Under the pieces are notes generated by a model that had not been told where the DNA came from, did not search any database, and worked only from the letters and a program-made list of their open reading frames with translations. The position numbers and the translations under genes were made by a program. DNA of 64,000 nucleotides from Polyodon spathula (Eukaryota > Chordata > Actinopteri > Acipenseriformes > Polyodontidae), in contig NC_054536.1 of NCBI RefSeq assembly GCF_017654505.1, positions 13,204,794 to 13,268,793 of the forward strand, written 5' to 3'. Shown here one piece after another: positions 9,690-23,442 of the stretch. Position 1 is the first letter of the stretch. The number at the start of each line of letters is the position of its first letter.

Positions 9690-10538
9690 CTTCACTAAAT
9701 TCCTACTTCCTTTATCCATTTTTGCATCCAATAACCCAATGTGCCCCCATTTTTCTCCCACCTCTCCTTTTTATGCTGATTTAGCCATCTCCCATGCTTT
9801 TCTGAGGAGAACATTTTATATGCAGAAGGTTTTGTTTTGTTTGATTTCTCAGCTCTCTGATCAAACATTCTTCACACAGGATCCTCACTAGTTACTTCCC
9901 CCATCCTGGGTCATGACAGCTTCATTTTGACTCTCTAGGAGGCAGAACTTCCTGTTTCCAAAACAATCTATCAAGGCCAGCTCAGAATCATCTAGAACCC
10001 ACCAACATTCCTGTCTTTCCCAGACTAATGGCCACTAGTGGTGGGTAGACCAAATTAACAGCAACACTTTAAAATCCCCATATACTGCACATAATACTAC
10101 ATCAATTATTTTTGACTGGAGGTTCTGCATCTCAACCTCCTATAATTTATATAGCGCCCATCTATGACTTTGACATAATAGATACACTATTTCTATATTC
10201 TTCAAATGTAAGGGCTATACAGTATACAGTATATGAAAGGTCAGTTGGACTGTGACTGTCAGGGAAAAACATATCAGCTGATTTATTCTATGTGATGTAG
10301 GACAATTAACAGAAATTAACTGTTTGCATTTTAATAACATTATTATCATCAGAAAAATGAATCCATTAGTCTTGATTAGTTAGACATCAGAGTGTGGCAT
10401 GTTAGGTTCAGTGATGCATGGATGTGAACAACTGAAGAAGGGAGCATTGAATTGCCCGTTTCCAGCACATATACACTAGCTGTGGAAAAGGGTGATACAA
10501 ATACATGTTAAAATAGGTTAATTCAAATGCAAATAAAG
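9690..10538. other. Non-coding DNA, nothing recognised
   Basis: No credible gene or repeat boundary found. Confidence 0.5.
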
Positions 10539-10539
10539 C

Positions 10540-10597
<58 letters not shown>
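10539..10597. repeat. (AC)n microsatellite
   Basis: About 29 uninterrupted AC units. Confidence 0.98.
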
Positions 10598-10598
<1 letters not shown>

Positions 10599-10599
10599 T

Positions 10600-12443
10600 T
10601 GGTTACCTTTTTATTTTATAATGTTTTTCACCCAATATGAACATTATTATAACAATATTCTGCACATGCATGTATAAAATAACTGTAAAAGAACAATGCA
10701 CAGCCTCAGTGTAAATGCAAACAGGTGCTGTTCAACATATAGTTTTAAGGGAGTCTCTGAGACTTGTCAAAACATTTGGAAAAACAGTTTATTTTTAGTA
10801 TTTCTATAATTCCTATCATCTGAAAGTGTGAACGTACAATCACTTAAAAGTGTAAGTCAAAACAATATAGGTGTGTCTATTGAATTTTGTTACAGGTACA
10901 GCAATAGAACCCTACCTGACCCGCTTATAGCTAGTCAATTCTTAACTTTTTTTGTAAGACCAATCATCCATAATTGGTTCAATGATCATATATAAAAATA
11001 TAAATACTATAATTGAAATAATACAATAACAAAAGAGTTAACAGCAGTGCCCCTTTGCCATTATTACACGATTCCCAATGACTGTTTAATTTTACATTGA
11101 CCAATAACATAATCACAGTAAGGCTTGAACAAGGTTTCAATGATGTTGATCCCACATTGTTATATTGCGTTGCAAAGGTCTTTCCTTTTCCCTTTTTCAA
11201 ACATAATGTAGCATTGTTCAAAATACAAAAGTAGCTTTCTGTCCAGTTGTCAGTAAAAGCAAAGCAAAGGTAAATACTATGGTTCATCCATATTATTAAT
11301 ACACTAAAGAAACAATATTATATTAATAATATTTTCATAAAATTTATAGCTTTGAGTATCCTAACACAGGGTCTGGCACTTGAAACCTTGGAGACCATTA
11401 TTATCTACAAAATGTACCTGCTTCAGTTATAAAAGTTATAAAATCATTATTGTATTAGCTTAGGGGTATAGAAAGCAACCCGTTTAGAGGAGAGCCATTC
11501 GTTAATTAATAACCATATTTGTATTTTCTACAAGAATACAGAACTATTAAAAAATATAAAATGGATCAGAAGATATTTGTCTTCAGCTACTATATTTTTT
11601 TCATCAGAAATTCAGAATCTGAATGCCTGTCAAATATCTTTAAGCACTGTCAAGTGGTGAAAGCACATGCTAGATTATTATTCCATTTACTGTCAATCAT
11701 CATGGGTGCCAGGAAACATTAAATTGCCCAACCACTTACACTGACTGCCGGATTCACCACGCATTAAGCTGCTGTCATTAGCAGCATTAAATATAGAATT
11801 ACATATTGCGGTTTTATTAAGACCTCATTCCACTGCTGTCTGATCTGCTCAGCTGACAATAATCAGTTTATTATGAGTTGATCCCTAACAACAAATTAAA
11901 AAGATATTTTCAACTAAACATCACTCATCTGTCAACCAGGGAATGCAAATGAAAGTAACTTTCAAATTGACATAACATATGAACCATATAAAAACCCATT
12001 ACATTTCTCAGGCATACTCTACATGAAAATGCTAATTAAGTTCCCAGTGCAGTTTTGAAATACTATCAACGTGTTGTTTTAAGTTTGCGTACAACCAAGT
12101 TGTTTAAAATGAATTACAGATGATACTGTGTATAATGTACCCGAGTATGCGTAAAGATAACAGTAAAGGTGCCCTTGGATAAACTGCAGGGTGAATTATT
12201 AAAAAGCAATTTAACACTACAATCATCTGTAACCTACAACTTAAAAATCAATCGTTGTTTTTGACGTCTATCTCAGTGAGCGCTTTTGTTAGTTCCCAAA
12301 TTTTGGTATCACTAGTGACCTACTACCAACTGAGTGTTTCGTTATTTCTTTATCCATTGCCAGTTCCAAGAGCAGGTGACAGCTTTAAATTTGGCATCTT
12401 TTCAATTATTCATGCTGGTGTAAATATACGCGCATTTATACGC

Positions 12444-12444
<1 letters not shown>
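10600..12444. other. AT-rich DNA, nothing recognised
   Basis: Only short chance frames without recognisable protein similarity. Confidence 0.5.

Positions 12445-12445
<1 letters not shown>

Positions 12446-12523
<78 letters not shown>
12446..12523. repeat. (TA)n microsatellite
   Basis: About 39 TA units, followed by unique sequence. Confidence 0.98.
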
Positions 12524-12524
<1 letters not shown>

Positions 12525-12529
12525 TTCCT

Positions 12530-14956
12530 TTGAAGGTGGAAGCCTCAACCTTTTTGAAATATTTTTTTTTTCTTCTAGACTGCTTGTCCGATAGGTTTAT
12601 AATTCAAAGCATGTGTTTTTCTTTAATACAGGTCGAATGATTTTCAATAGGCCAAAATGCATTATGACTGGGTTTTTATTTTGTAAAAATGCTTGGCTGC
12701 CTTATTTTTGTTATTACTTTGATTGTTAAATGCTCTTGTTTTTCTGTATGGTTAACAAAAGCTCATTACATTTCTAAATGTTTTACTAAAACATTTTAAT
12801 CAGCATTCTTGACTGAGCATTCTCACTGTTTTATATTATTTTCTAAATCCACCTTTTCACATCTTCTCTTACCTATTCCATTGTTTGCTCATCAGCACTT
12901 ACCAGCTATGTTATAGGTACGGCTTACTCCTCAGAACCTTCACAGCAACAGTTAGTTAAACATGAATTGTCATGTAATAATAATATTCCTACTAGGATGA
13001 CTACCATACCTCACAGCCCAGTACCAAAATCTAATATACTAATGCCAATATACTCATGGTCATTTATTAACAGTCCATGTTCTACTTCATCGTGAATTAT
13101 TGTATTATTCAGTTCATGGAAATGTTAAGTTGCTTCATCAACATTCAACAAAAATTGGTCTTAAAGCATTGGATAATCTTGATTTTTAAAGCCTTTGCCA
13201 AAGATGAGTGTTTCTTGCACATTTCACTGACACTGATTTAGATTTACTAAGCGCTTACTTATCCTCAGCAATCTGCTTGATCTGTTTTATAAATGCTTAC
13301 AGTGTTTTACAATTATATTATATAATTGTTATTTATTATTTATATGCATGCCATGACAAAATACTACCTATACTGCAGTGTGCGCTTATATTTGTTTTTG
13401 GTACTTTTTAACTTCTATAATAAACATTCCAATTGATCAAAAATCTATTTTAACAGAATTTCATTTTACACTTTCATGGACTCCTGCACCCCCCACAGAT
13501 AAACAGGACTGCACAGTAATTAAGAGCAGAATACTCATCCAGCTGGATACACATAACCTCTGAAAAAATGCTATTTTATTTGATACTCGACTGCCTTTGT
13601 TAATTAAAACATCTCCATGTTGCCATGTTGAATGAAAGCCAAAGTATTTTATGCAGTCAAAAGCATTACAAAATGAAACATTAGATTTTAAATTGTACAA
13701 GACAACTATATCAGCAGCAGCAGCAGGGTTAGAGCTACAATGTGACTGCCAATTCTTTTGTGAAGGAATATTAAATTATATGCATTTAGTAAAATTAAAT
13801 GTGTAGAATGCATTCCTTAATTATAGGCATGTTAAAAACAAACCCCATTTTTGCGTTGTTAAAGTGTTACAGACCATCCATGGTGTTGACAAAAAACATT
13901 TTACAAAACACCTGTGGTGTTGACAACAAACACACTTAAAATTGTTATCCTCTGTGCTGTACATATTCCTGAAATATCATTTTCAACATAACCAAGATTG
14001 TTTTGATATTTGAATTCATATACTCTGTGTCAAATCAAATGGGGAGTGAAGGTGAAAGAAATGCACCCAGTATTTCTGCTGGAATCGGCAGAAGACAGAA
14101 CACACTGTGAGGATTGCGTCATACTTCTGGAATGGGTAGTGTTCAGGACTGTCATGTCTTATGCCCGGAAGTAGAGTCAACCTACAGCAGTACCTACAAA
14201 CACACACATGATAATAAAGAAAAGCTTCTAAATAAATAGTTTACAACAATTTAAAATTAAATAAATAAATAAATAAATAATACCCAGAATTTTAGGACAG
14301 TATTTTTGCGCTTGCAATCTAAATAAAATCTTCAGCCAGTAGAATAACTTTTTTGTTTGTTTGTACATATGAATGCGAGCCACTGATTTAACGGGAGATA
14401 CAAAATGACAAATAGATTAAAAATATAACCATGCTGGGCAATTAATTCATATATTAGCCTAGTTAATTACACTGCAGTTTGTTGAAGACAGGGCAATTTA
14501 GCCCCACGTTGCATTTTTCCAGTAAACTGAGCAATCAGTTAAGTCTTCCAGTGTGTGTTTTTTTTCATTTATATGCTTCAATATGTGTCATACTAATAAT
14601 CATATTGCATGTTTCTCCTTTTTATGATTCCATTTTTGAAAAAAAAAAAAAAAAACTGGATTTGATTTTTTTTTAGGTTTAAGCAATTTGGATCAGTTTT
14701 GCTGTTTTAGTTATGAAGTATGCAACATAAGGTTAGGCTTTCTGGAAAAAGGTGTTGAGAAATAAAATCAGTGTAAATCTAGGGAAAGAATAAAACCTTT
14801 TCTGTCCTTAAAGTGTATGTGACATTTAACATTCTCACTTTTTTGTCCACCAAATGCTCAAAAAAAAAGAATGAAACCCAAATAGTCAATATACTGTATA
14901 ATTATAATATATTTATTTTGTTTAGCATTTTTCATTAAAAGAAAAGTTTCATGAAA
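12530..14956. other. AT-rich DNA
   Basis: No gene recognised. It contains a short AAAT run (about 14,257-14,281) and an A-run near 14,640. Confidence 0.5.
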
Positions 14957-14957
14957 T

Positions 14958-14958
<1 letters not shown>

Positions 14959-15039
<81 letters not shown>

Positions 15040-15051
15040 ATATATATATAG
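14959..15051. repeat. (TA)n microsatellite, interrupted
   Basis: TA dinucleotide tract with single-base interruptions near 14,982 and 15,029. Confidence 0.97.
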
Positions 15052-15054
15052 AGT

Positions 15055-17033
15055 ATGTCATTTTATATTTGTTCAATAACATGTTACATATAGCCAGGCA
15101 AATGGCAAAGCTATGTTTAATCCCTTTCAGTATTGCATTTTGTCATTTATACACAATATTCTGTCCAATACAATCTGGTCACATTTCCATCAAGCATACT
15201 CCTCAAGGAATCAAACTTCATCCTAAGCCACATATTGATGTTCATGTGTCTTCCCTGACATGCTAAGTCTGTTTTTGCATATAACACTGCTCACATATAC
15301 TATAAAAAAATAGTTTTTATTTGCTGAGATTAATTAGGATGCATTTTAATTACAATTGGAAGTACATTTATATAAATAAACCAATGAAATTGGTATGTCA
15401 TTTATAAATAAAACCATGCAGCTTTGGTAAGAAAAAAAAAAAAAAAAGCTTCATTATCACATTTACAAAAGCTAATTCAACTAAATAATAAGTAAGAATT
15501 AATACATTAGCCAATATAAGCAACTGTATAGATTTCACTTGATTTTAACTTTACAGATGAATGTCAAGACTTTCTACAGAAGGTAGAGTGAAAACACTAT
15601 GCCAGTCCTTAATGCCAGCGAAGATGGTGACCACATATAATCACAGCACAAATGCAAATCAGGAAGAACTAGCATTTTATTTCCTTTTCAATTCCTATAA
15701 CATTTGTTCAATATCATCTTGTCCCTTATAGCAAATCTAATGTGTTCACAGTTTTCTCAAAAGGGAGATATGACAATTCAATAAACTATAAACTACTGTC
15801 ATCACTATTCTACTTCATATACATTTCTGTAGATTCATAAAATGTTGAAATGCCATTAATGATCCCTTAAACTAATGATTACCTTGCTCAGTAACCTAGG
15901 TGTAGATTTGATCTAAAACTAAAAGGGGTCTGCATTCTAAGCAAGATGTGAATCTTGCCCATCTTTGCAGGCAGAGTTTTTTCTTACACAGCCTCAAATC
16001 AACAGTTCCTGATATTTAAGGTGCCACAAAATGGTAGGAAAGCTAGAACATGAGGATGTTTCACATTCTGGGAGGGAACTGAAGTTACCATTTCCATGAT
16101 TCAGACCAACTTTTACTAAAAAAAAGAAGGGGCTGGAACTGCTCAGACATCTGCGTCATGAGCACGAAAGCAACAGAGATAAATGTATTTTCTAGTTTAA
16201 AGTTTGAAGCATATAGAAGTGTACAAGTCATTTTTGTTATTGTGGGTAGCCTATAGTCTAGGTTGATTTTATATTTTAGAATAATACGAGTTGAATAACA
16301 TGATTAAAGATTAACCTAGTTGTAATAGCTAAAAAAGACCAAAGATAGAAAATATTTCCCTACAATGACAAAGAACTGAAAGAAGACTGTATTATCACTA
16401 AAAAACATGCAAGAAAATGTTATAAAATTTAATGCAGAATAACTGAGTGGACTATGAAATGGTAAATGTTTTGAATGAAAAAAAAAACATATTTCCTACT
16501 GTTCCCTACTTTTAGCAAATTATATTACATTTTATGAGATCTGTATAGTATCTACAGGAGGTACAGCATACTAAACACTTTCATCTGTCCTTTACAACAA
16601 AGACAACATGTTCCTAAACAGTAGAAAGGAAGATAAGCTGCCCTTGGGTGTATGTGTTGCCAGAGCAACAAATAAGGTTTAGATACAGTACGTAGACCCA
16701 TTGGAAATGTGTCTGCAGTATAACATTAGAACATAATTGTAACTATGGAAACCTAATTTATAATTAATAAATACATCTCAACCAAGACAAAAACGATAAC
16801 CTGGCTTTCAAAAAAATTACTGTCAAAGCTTTGTATTTCCAAAGCTTGCAAAATTATCTACAAAGAGCTTTTGTGGTTCATGCTGTGGCAGTTGTACTTT
16901 CAAGATGCAGCAGTGTAGTATTTGAAAATCCATTATGTCAGCAGCACAATAGTGTATTAAAGGGTATATAAAGACCTTTTTTATTATTTTATTGTGTTAC
17001 ATGTTGCCATGTGTTGCTACAAAAGTTTACGTG

Positions 17034-17034
<1 letters not shown>
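15055..17034. other. AT-rich DNA, nothing recognised
   Basis: No supported gene, RNA or mobile element seen. Confidence 0.5.

Positions 17035-17035
<1 letters not shown>

Positions 17036-17065
<30 letters not shown>
17036..17065. repeat. (TG)n microsatellite
   Basis: About 15 TG units. Confidence 0.95.
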
Positions 17066-17068
<3 letters not shown>

Positions 17069-17338
17069 TTATTTATTTTTTTTACATTTTGACCACTTTT
17101 TTAAACTTTTAAATTGCATTCCATGCCTCAAGATGGCTTCATATGTACCCGCATGGACCTGTCAGAACTACATATCCCATCATCTTCCTGCTCACATATG
17201 TAACCGAGATGGATTTACCAGTGAGCAAGACGATGATATAAAATGTAGTTCTGAGAGGTCCATGCAGGTACGTGTGAAGCCATTTTGAGGCAGGGAATGC
17301 AATTTAACTAGGTAAGAAAACTGAATAAAATGTAAATG

Positions 17339-17341
<3 letters not shown>

Positions 17342-17414
<73 letters not shown>
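17342..17414. repeat. (TA)n microsatellite
   Basis: About 36 TA units. Confidence 0.97.
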
Positions 17415-17419
<5 letters not shown>

Positions 17420-17559
17420 ATCAATATAAAACTTACTTAACTTAAACAGTTGTAACAGCACATGGGAATAAAAAAAAGGTTGTGAGGCCTGGGAATCCAC
17501 TTTTACAAACGTAATTAGCATGCAACCAGAATTCAGTGACAGTCATGGCTTTGTGGGCA

Positions 17560-18690
17560 CATTTCATTGGGTGTTGTTTCTCAGCTCAATAAACTGATCC
17601 TCCTCTCTGGGAGTCATTTCAAGCAATTCCACATCAGTCTGTAAAAAGATATGATCCCCATCCTTTAAGAAATGCTTGACATGTCACTGAAGTAGGTTCT
17701 AAATTGGTACAGAAGGGAATCTATGTGTTCCCCCATTACAGCACATAAAGCCAGACAGTCAGCTTCAACTTCATCAAAATTCAAAAATTCATGGAGAAAC
17801 GAAAAAATGCTCACGTTCTCTTTTCACACACTTTTTTTCTGCCAGACAGTCAGTTTCTCAATGAACGCCAACTCTTTGTTCAACGTGACAAGTGGACTAC
17901 GCCCTTCCATGCTAATATTAAGTTGATTTAGGTGATCAAAAATATCAGAAAGATAAACAAGCTGTGCAAGCCAATTTTCATCTGAGAAGTTGCCAGCCGA
18001 TCTATGTATTTTCTCTTCCAAGAATAACTTGACAGATTCCCAAAGTTCAAAAACCCTTTCCCTTGGAAAGCCATCTGATCTCTATGTGAAAAAGAAGGCT
18101 ATGCATCTCCCCCATTTCTGCACACAATACTGAAAAAATGCATGCATTCTATTGGTGTGCTTTGATAAAGTTGACAACTATTATTGTCTCGTGAAGCATA
18201 CCTTTAAGGTCACCTGGCATATTTTTCAAGTCTAGGTTTTCCCTATGAAGTATGCAATGTGGTCATTTTTCGAAAGGTGCTACATCTTTAATTTTCTTTG
18301 CTACTCCTTTATGCCTCCCCGTCATTGTAACTGCACCATCTGTGCACACACCATAACACTGTCCCCAGTCCAGGTGGTTGTTCCACATAAAATTATCCAC
18401 TTAAAAAATCTCATCACTTGCTGTTTTTGTTGTCAGTGATTTGTAAAACAGCATTCCTTTTATTTTCCCATCACAAATGTATCATATGCAAACCAAAATC
18501 TGAGCCTCACCTGCCACATCCAAAGATTTATCCAGTTGCAAACTATTTCCCACTAGCTCGAATCCTGTGCAACAACTGGCTTGTCACATCAGCTGCACCA
18601 TCTGTAATCCACCTTTTAATGGTATTGTTTGACACTGGCACATTCATTTTTAATCCAGGTCTGGTGACCAAACAATATTAACCCCGGCAA
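17560..18690 (-). pseudogene. hAT-superfamily transposase, broken (ZBED5/SCAND3-like)
   Basis: Reading the minus strand across several frames gives a consecutive series of hallmark segments: LSNNTI-type sequence (VSNNTIKRWI) near 18,630; CTDGAVTMTGRHKG near 18,330, containing a catalytic-core Asp; HCILHRE near 18,270; IVVNFIKAH near 18,170; FHIEIRWLSKGK at about 18,055-18,090; and WLAQLVYLSDIFDHLNQLNI at about 17,900-17,980. Their order and spacing match hAT transposases of the ZBED5/SCAND3 type, which cut DNA with an RNase-H-like DDE domain. In-frame stops (for example a TGA just before PHCILHRE) and frame shifts show it is dead. No N-terminal BED finger or terminal inverted repeats were identified. 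Confidence 0.9.
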
Positions 18691-18851
18691 TACACAACAA
18701 TGTGTAGTGCACGGAGGTAAAAATAACGGGTTGCAGCCCAAACAATAAACACAATTGATCTGCCCCACACTAATACTAACATGGTCACCAGTCCTGGGTG
18801 CATGCAGTAGTGCTCGTGGCGGGTGATAACAGGTTATTTTTGTGATTGTGG

Positions 18852-19266
18852 TGAAGTGTTGTTCCGGCTTTATGCTGGCCCAAAGCGACAGCTCTGGATA
18901 CGTGTTAGCGTCTGGTGGCTTACAAACAAGACAATTACTAATAACACGAGAACAAACAAAACACTCACAAATGTGATTCAGTTTTCAATGGAGTCTCTCA
19001 TAGTTTACAATTACAAAACCAAGCGAAGGAACAGATTGCAATTCTCCATCCCCTTTTATGCTGTCACGCATGACCCCTTGGTAAACGAGTACAGCTGTCT
19101 CTACAATCTGCAGCTGCTACGTCATTTCCCTTCTGGGTCAATAATTTATTGCAATGGAGTCTCACCTTCTTCCAGAGCCCGTCCAAAGAACTCTGTTCTC
19201 ACTGCTTAGTGGCCTTACAAGTCGGGAGGGAGATTTACAACCAAGATTCATTGTATTTCTTTCATA
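18852..19266 (-). mobile_element. LTR-like repeat, copy 1
   Basis: About 415 bp strongly similar and in the same orientation to 26,576-27,011. Shared blocks include GACCCCTTGGTAAAC, GGAGGGAGATTTACAACCAA and TTCATTGTATTTCTTTCA. On the minus strand it would start TGAAAGAAATAC and end CACTTCA, with a TATA-like GCATAAAAGGGG in between. This suits a solo LTR, but no target duplication is visible. Confidence 0.6.
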
Positions 19267-20028
19267 GTCCCTTTTGTATATATGACATAATTCCATTATT
19301 TATTACCTAATATATTAAAAAAATGTCAATTTTTCCTTGCATGTTGAAATTTCATTGTACAATGTCAGATTTGAGCTGGCCATGCTAAAATGCATTTTCT
19401 AAACAATAAATAATGTTTTTTTCTAAAAAGCAGCTCTTTTTCTGTGGTTTTTGTTATATGCACTAAGCAAGGTGAGTCTCAGACTATTTAACATTATTTT
19501 TATAGAACCCTAGTGTGTGCACATTCATGTAAGGTACGACATGTAACATTTATAGTTAAATTCTTACAGGCACAAATCTAACAACAGATCAATATACCGA
19601 TAGTTTCCAGCTTTGTTGCAACAGAAAATGATTTTCGTTTTCGGAGGCATAGATACAAAGCATGCGCTTTTTATTAAGACAGAAGAGTTGACTTCACTGC
19701 AGAGGTGGCATTCCATGCATACAGACTGGGATGTTGACAGTGTGTTTATATTAACTTTTTTTATTTTTATTTTTATTTGGGGACCAGGGGCCAGGTTCGT
19801 TATAATGAAGGGTGTTATAGGGAGGGTGTACTGTACAATATAAATATTATTGTTGTTGTTCTTCTGTTGATTAACATGTACCTGTAATAAAAATAAATAT
19901 TCAATATATATTCTGAGTAGATCTCTGATACTCTCTATTAGTGGCTGAAAGATTCTTCTTCAGGCTGTACACTGACAAATGCTTTGTAATGGTGGTTCAC
20001 TATGAAAGGCGCTATATGAAAATAAATA
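19267..20028. other. AT-rich DNA
   Basis: Nothing recognised until the SINE-type tail just before 20,030. Confidence 0.5.

Positions 20029-20081
<53 letters not shown>
19975..20081 (+). mobile_element. SINE 3' tail with (TTA)n
   Basis: GGTTCACTATGAAAGGCGCT followed by a long TTA repeat. The same tail, ATCCACTATGAAAGGCGCTA, ends the full SINE at 34.7-35.0 kb. The tRNA-like head is not visible, so this is a 5'-truncated copy. Confidence 0.75.
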
Positions 20082-20089
20082 GATTTCAT

Positions 20090-20744
20090 TCTCAGGTGTC
20101 TTCGTTATGTGGAATTTAGTTGCTCAAAGTTTGCTGTTGGTAGTGTCTGTTACACATGTTTGAGGAATCCACTTCTAGCCTTACACACACATTTTTACAC
20201 CAAAGACCTTCAGCACTTGTTTACTTGTGAGAATTTGTTTCCGCTGTTCTATAGCCTAGTCATGGTTTCTGGACCATGTCCTCAGTGCATTTGCACTGCA
20301 TTTGTCAGTATGAACAGTGACAGCTAGTTAACAAGCCAAGTAGCTGCTGTAGGTCCAACTTGTTTTCTGTTGTTTTTTTTTTTTTTTTTTGTATATGTAT
20401 AACAACTATTGCAGTCGGACCTTAACCCTTTGCAAAAACCATAAGCCCATTTCACTGAAGTGTACCTTCTAGAGTGTTTTTCTACATGATGGCCATATTA
20501 CATTTGTAATCAGTTTACCAGTTTTACTTGACCACATTCCACACATGGGTTTTCCAATGCATTCTTATTCTGCCTTATCCTACTTAAAAACAATCAAAGC
20601 AGCAACAAGTCCTTTTTTTCTTTCATTTTTGTTATATCATGAATTTACTATTTTTATAATGTTGATACATGACAAAGTAATTTCAGTACTATTTAACATC
20701 TTTTATTGCACTTTTCTGTTGAATTTTGCTATGAAACACTATAA
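20090..20744. other. AT-rich DNA, nothing recognised
   Basis: No supported feature. Confidence 0.5.
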
Positions 20745-20754
20745 CGATTGCAAT

Positions 20755-21015
20755 ATATATATACAACTGTAATTAAATATGGTACAAATTATTTCCCTTC
20801 TCAATTTAGTTGTACTGCTTATTCAGAAATGTAGGTGGATCTCAAATAGTAAGGCTTTTGCAGGAGGATGTATGTCTATTTAATCTATTGAAACAATTTT
20901 CAATTTTGAAAAGTTAATGATTTTCTTTAATTTGAGGATGGGTGGAGCAGGAACCAAGATATTATTTAAAACAGGCAAAAATGACAATAGTAGATCAAAT
21001 ATACACTAAAACTCA
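20755..21015 (+). repeat. Dispersed repeat R1, copy 1 (inverted relative to 45.6-45.85 kb)
   Basis: About 260 bp closely matching the reverse complement of 45,593-45,855. Matching blocks include AAGGCTTTTGCAGGAGGATG, GGGTGGAGCAGGAACCAAGA and CAAATATACACTAAAACTCA. In both copies the same end runs straight into a CA then TA microsatellite. Family unknown; a non-autonomous DNA element with microsatellite end is possible. Confidence 0.85.
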
Positions 21016-21177
<162 letters not shown>

Positions 21178-21179
21178 CC

Positions 21180-22185
21180 CTGTTGATTGGGACCCATGGT
21201 GTTTTGTCGTAGTTGCATTGCAGTCCTGAAGTTACAGTACAAGAGAATGGTGGTTGTTCCATTTAAAGGGTGACATTGAATGAGTGTTTAATAAAGCTTT
21301 CACTTTTATATGCAAGAACAGGATTCCCAAAATCAATTTATATTTTTTTGACAACTAACCCTGGGTACCACAAAACACCATCCTTCATATAATTCACTTT
21401 GCATATTACAAGTCAAAACTGTTTAACGATGAAACACAGTTTCTGCGGGTCCCATTGATCATGTGGTAAAGAACGATTCCCATGAGCAGCTTGTATTAGT
21501 TCCAGTGACAAGCAGAAAATATTACAAATGAGCAGTATCACATTTGCAAGGCAGTGCTGCATCTTTGATCTATAGATAAGTAGTGGTGGTTCTTTCTTTC
21601 AGATTAAACCAAAACGATGCTTCGGTAAATTTTCTGATGAACGCACCCACATACTGATGAAGTTGAAAGTAGTTTATCCATAAATCAAACAGAAAGAATG
21701 AATTCCAGGGGAAATTATATAATGATTGATATTTATAGGTAGAAAAAAGCAATAGTGTGTGAGCCACTCAGTGTCAGCTGTTTAACAAGGAGATGTGAGT
21801 ACATAATTTCCTTTTAAGCTAAAGAGTTTAATATATTTTTAAAAAATGGCCTTATAAAATATGTAGTTGATAAAGAGAAATATTAATTCCTTTTGCCACA
21901 TTATTCGCCATTATGTATATTTTTATGAACACCATATTATATAATCTGCATCAGCATCAAGCACCGAAACAGGGTCAAGCATTAAAGCATCAATATCTGC
22001 TGTTTGTTTTTTTTCTTTTTTTGTAAAATGGATATTTTAAAGAATATGGTGGTAAAATTAAAATTAAAAAAAGCCTTCTAAAGGGTTTAAAAAAACAAAT
22101 AGGAAGACTGAATGTTCAAGCAAAATATAAAAAACTTTAACATCATAACCAACCAAAAAAAAAATATATATATTATCAATGTTAG
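21180..22185. other. AT-rich DNA, nothing recognised
   Basis: No supported gene or repeat boundary. Confidence 0.5.
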
Positions 22186-23442
22186 TGTGGGTTTACACTA
22201 GGCAATTATTGCTAGTGGACAAACTGCTAATGAATTTCCCAGTGTTGCCAAGACAGTCAGAGAGGCTCTGACATGGGAGCAATATTGCTAGTGTAATATA
22301 TTGAGAGAGTCAATACTGCCAGCAATTTCTCTGCTTCGGACTTCATTGTACTCATCATTCCATAATTCTGTTTGATAATGCCATTGTAATGTTATGGCAA
22401 ACGTTACTTGAATAATACAAATGACACTTAACATCTTAGTTGAATAATTATTTTGCTAACTGGACGTTTCAGTGTTGAGGTAATCTATATCCCAATTAAA
22501 GTAAATAACTTTTGTGGTAAATAAGGGGGAGGATATGTGCAGAGCAGAGGATCTGCACATCGGTGCACGTGTGTGGGGGTGTCTGGTGATGGAAATTGTG
22601 TTGAAGTGTTTAATTGAGTAATGAGGTATGGTTGGAAAAGTGTGGAATGTGGCCAGGTGGGAATTGAATGATTAATTGTCAATCTACCCCTGGCCACACC
22701 CTAAAAAAGGAATAAAGGAATGAATGTTTGGGGTGGGTTGTATAGGTGAGTGCTTGGAGTAGAGTAGAGTTGAGTAGAGTGATTTTTAGGCTTGGATGCT
22801 GTTTTGTTTACTTTGAAGAGATCTGTGTGTAGGGTCTTTTGTTCAAATTGTTATTTTGTTCCTGTGTTTGTGTTGTGTTTATTAAAAGTGCACAGAAAAG
22901 CGCTTAACTTGCAAGTTCCTGTTTCTTATTTAAAGGGTGCAGACCAGCCTGGACTGGGATGCTTTGCCATACTTTTTTTTCTTAATGCTAAGTAAATGTA
23001 CAGTATTACAGCTTATTTTTATACTCCTTTTATGTGGTCCTTTTAAACAGATCAATAGATAAAGTTGTAGTTAGGGCAAATATTGTACTGAATTATAGCC
23101 TACTGTACTGTAAAACAGTATATATGTTATCCTATATGTTATCCTTTTGAAATGCAACTTCACTAGATGTAAATGAAACCATATATTTAGTTAATTAATT
23201 AAATACCCAATATAGAAAAAAAATACTCAATATAAATATATTGAATATGTTGTTATATATGTGTACACTATTTTCTTTAGCTAAACATTGGAATTTGTTA
23301 TGCCGTTATTTAAAGTCCTCATCAGTTTTCAGTTGAAACACTAAATTGCCAAGAAATTGCAAGTAATATTGCCAGCAATCAATTACCAAGTGTAGATTGG
23401 AAACATTGCCAGCAATAATTGCCAGGTGTATGCCCCCCTAAG
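22186..23442. mobile_element. TIR DNA transposon remnant interrupted by an LTR
   Basis: The left end reads TTTACACTAGGCAATTATTG followed by CTAGT. The right end, reverse-complemented, reads CATACACCTGGCAATTATTG followed by CTGGC. These form an imperfect terminal inverted repeat of about 30 bp, with both outer ends carrying TTAG. Motifs such as GCCAGCAAT recur inside both ends. No transposase is present, so it is non-autonomous. The middle (22,513-22,971) is a separate LTR. Confidence 0.65.
22513..22971 (+). mobile_element. Solo LTR inserted in a DNA transposon
   Basis: About 459 bp starting TGTGGTAAATAAGG and ending TTTGCCATA, near-inverted ends resembling TGTGGCAAA...TTTGCCACA. It contains a TATA-like CCTAAAAAAGGAATAAAG. 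CTTT flanks both sides; ACTTT matches exactly if the end is taken one base earlier. No internal retroelement genes, so most likely a solo LTR from recombination. Confidence 0.65.

Noticed and set aside
10408..10596. Short frames of alternating Cys-Val or Tyr-Ile residues over dinucleotide repeats (also at 12.4, 15.0, 17.4, 21.1, 42.1 and 45.5 kb)
   Set aside because: Translation of microsatellites, not proteins.
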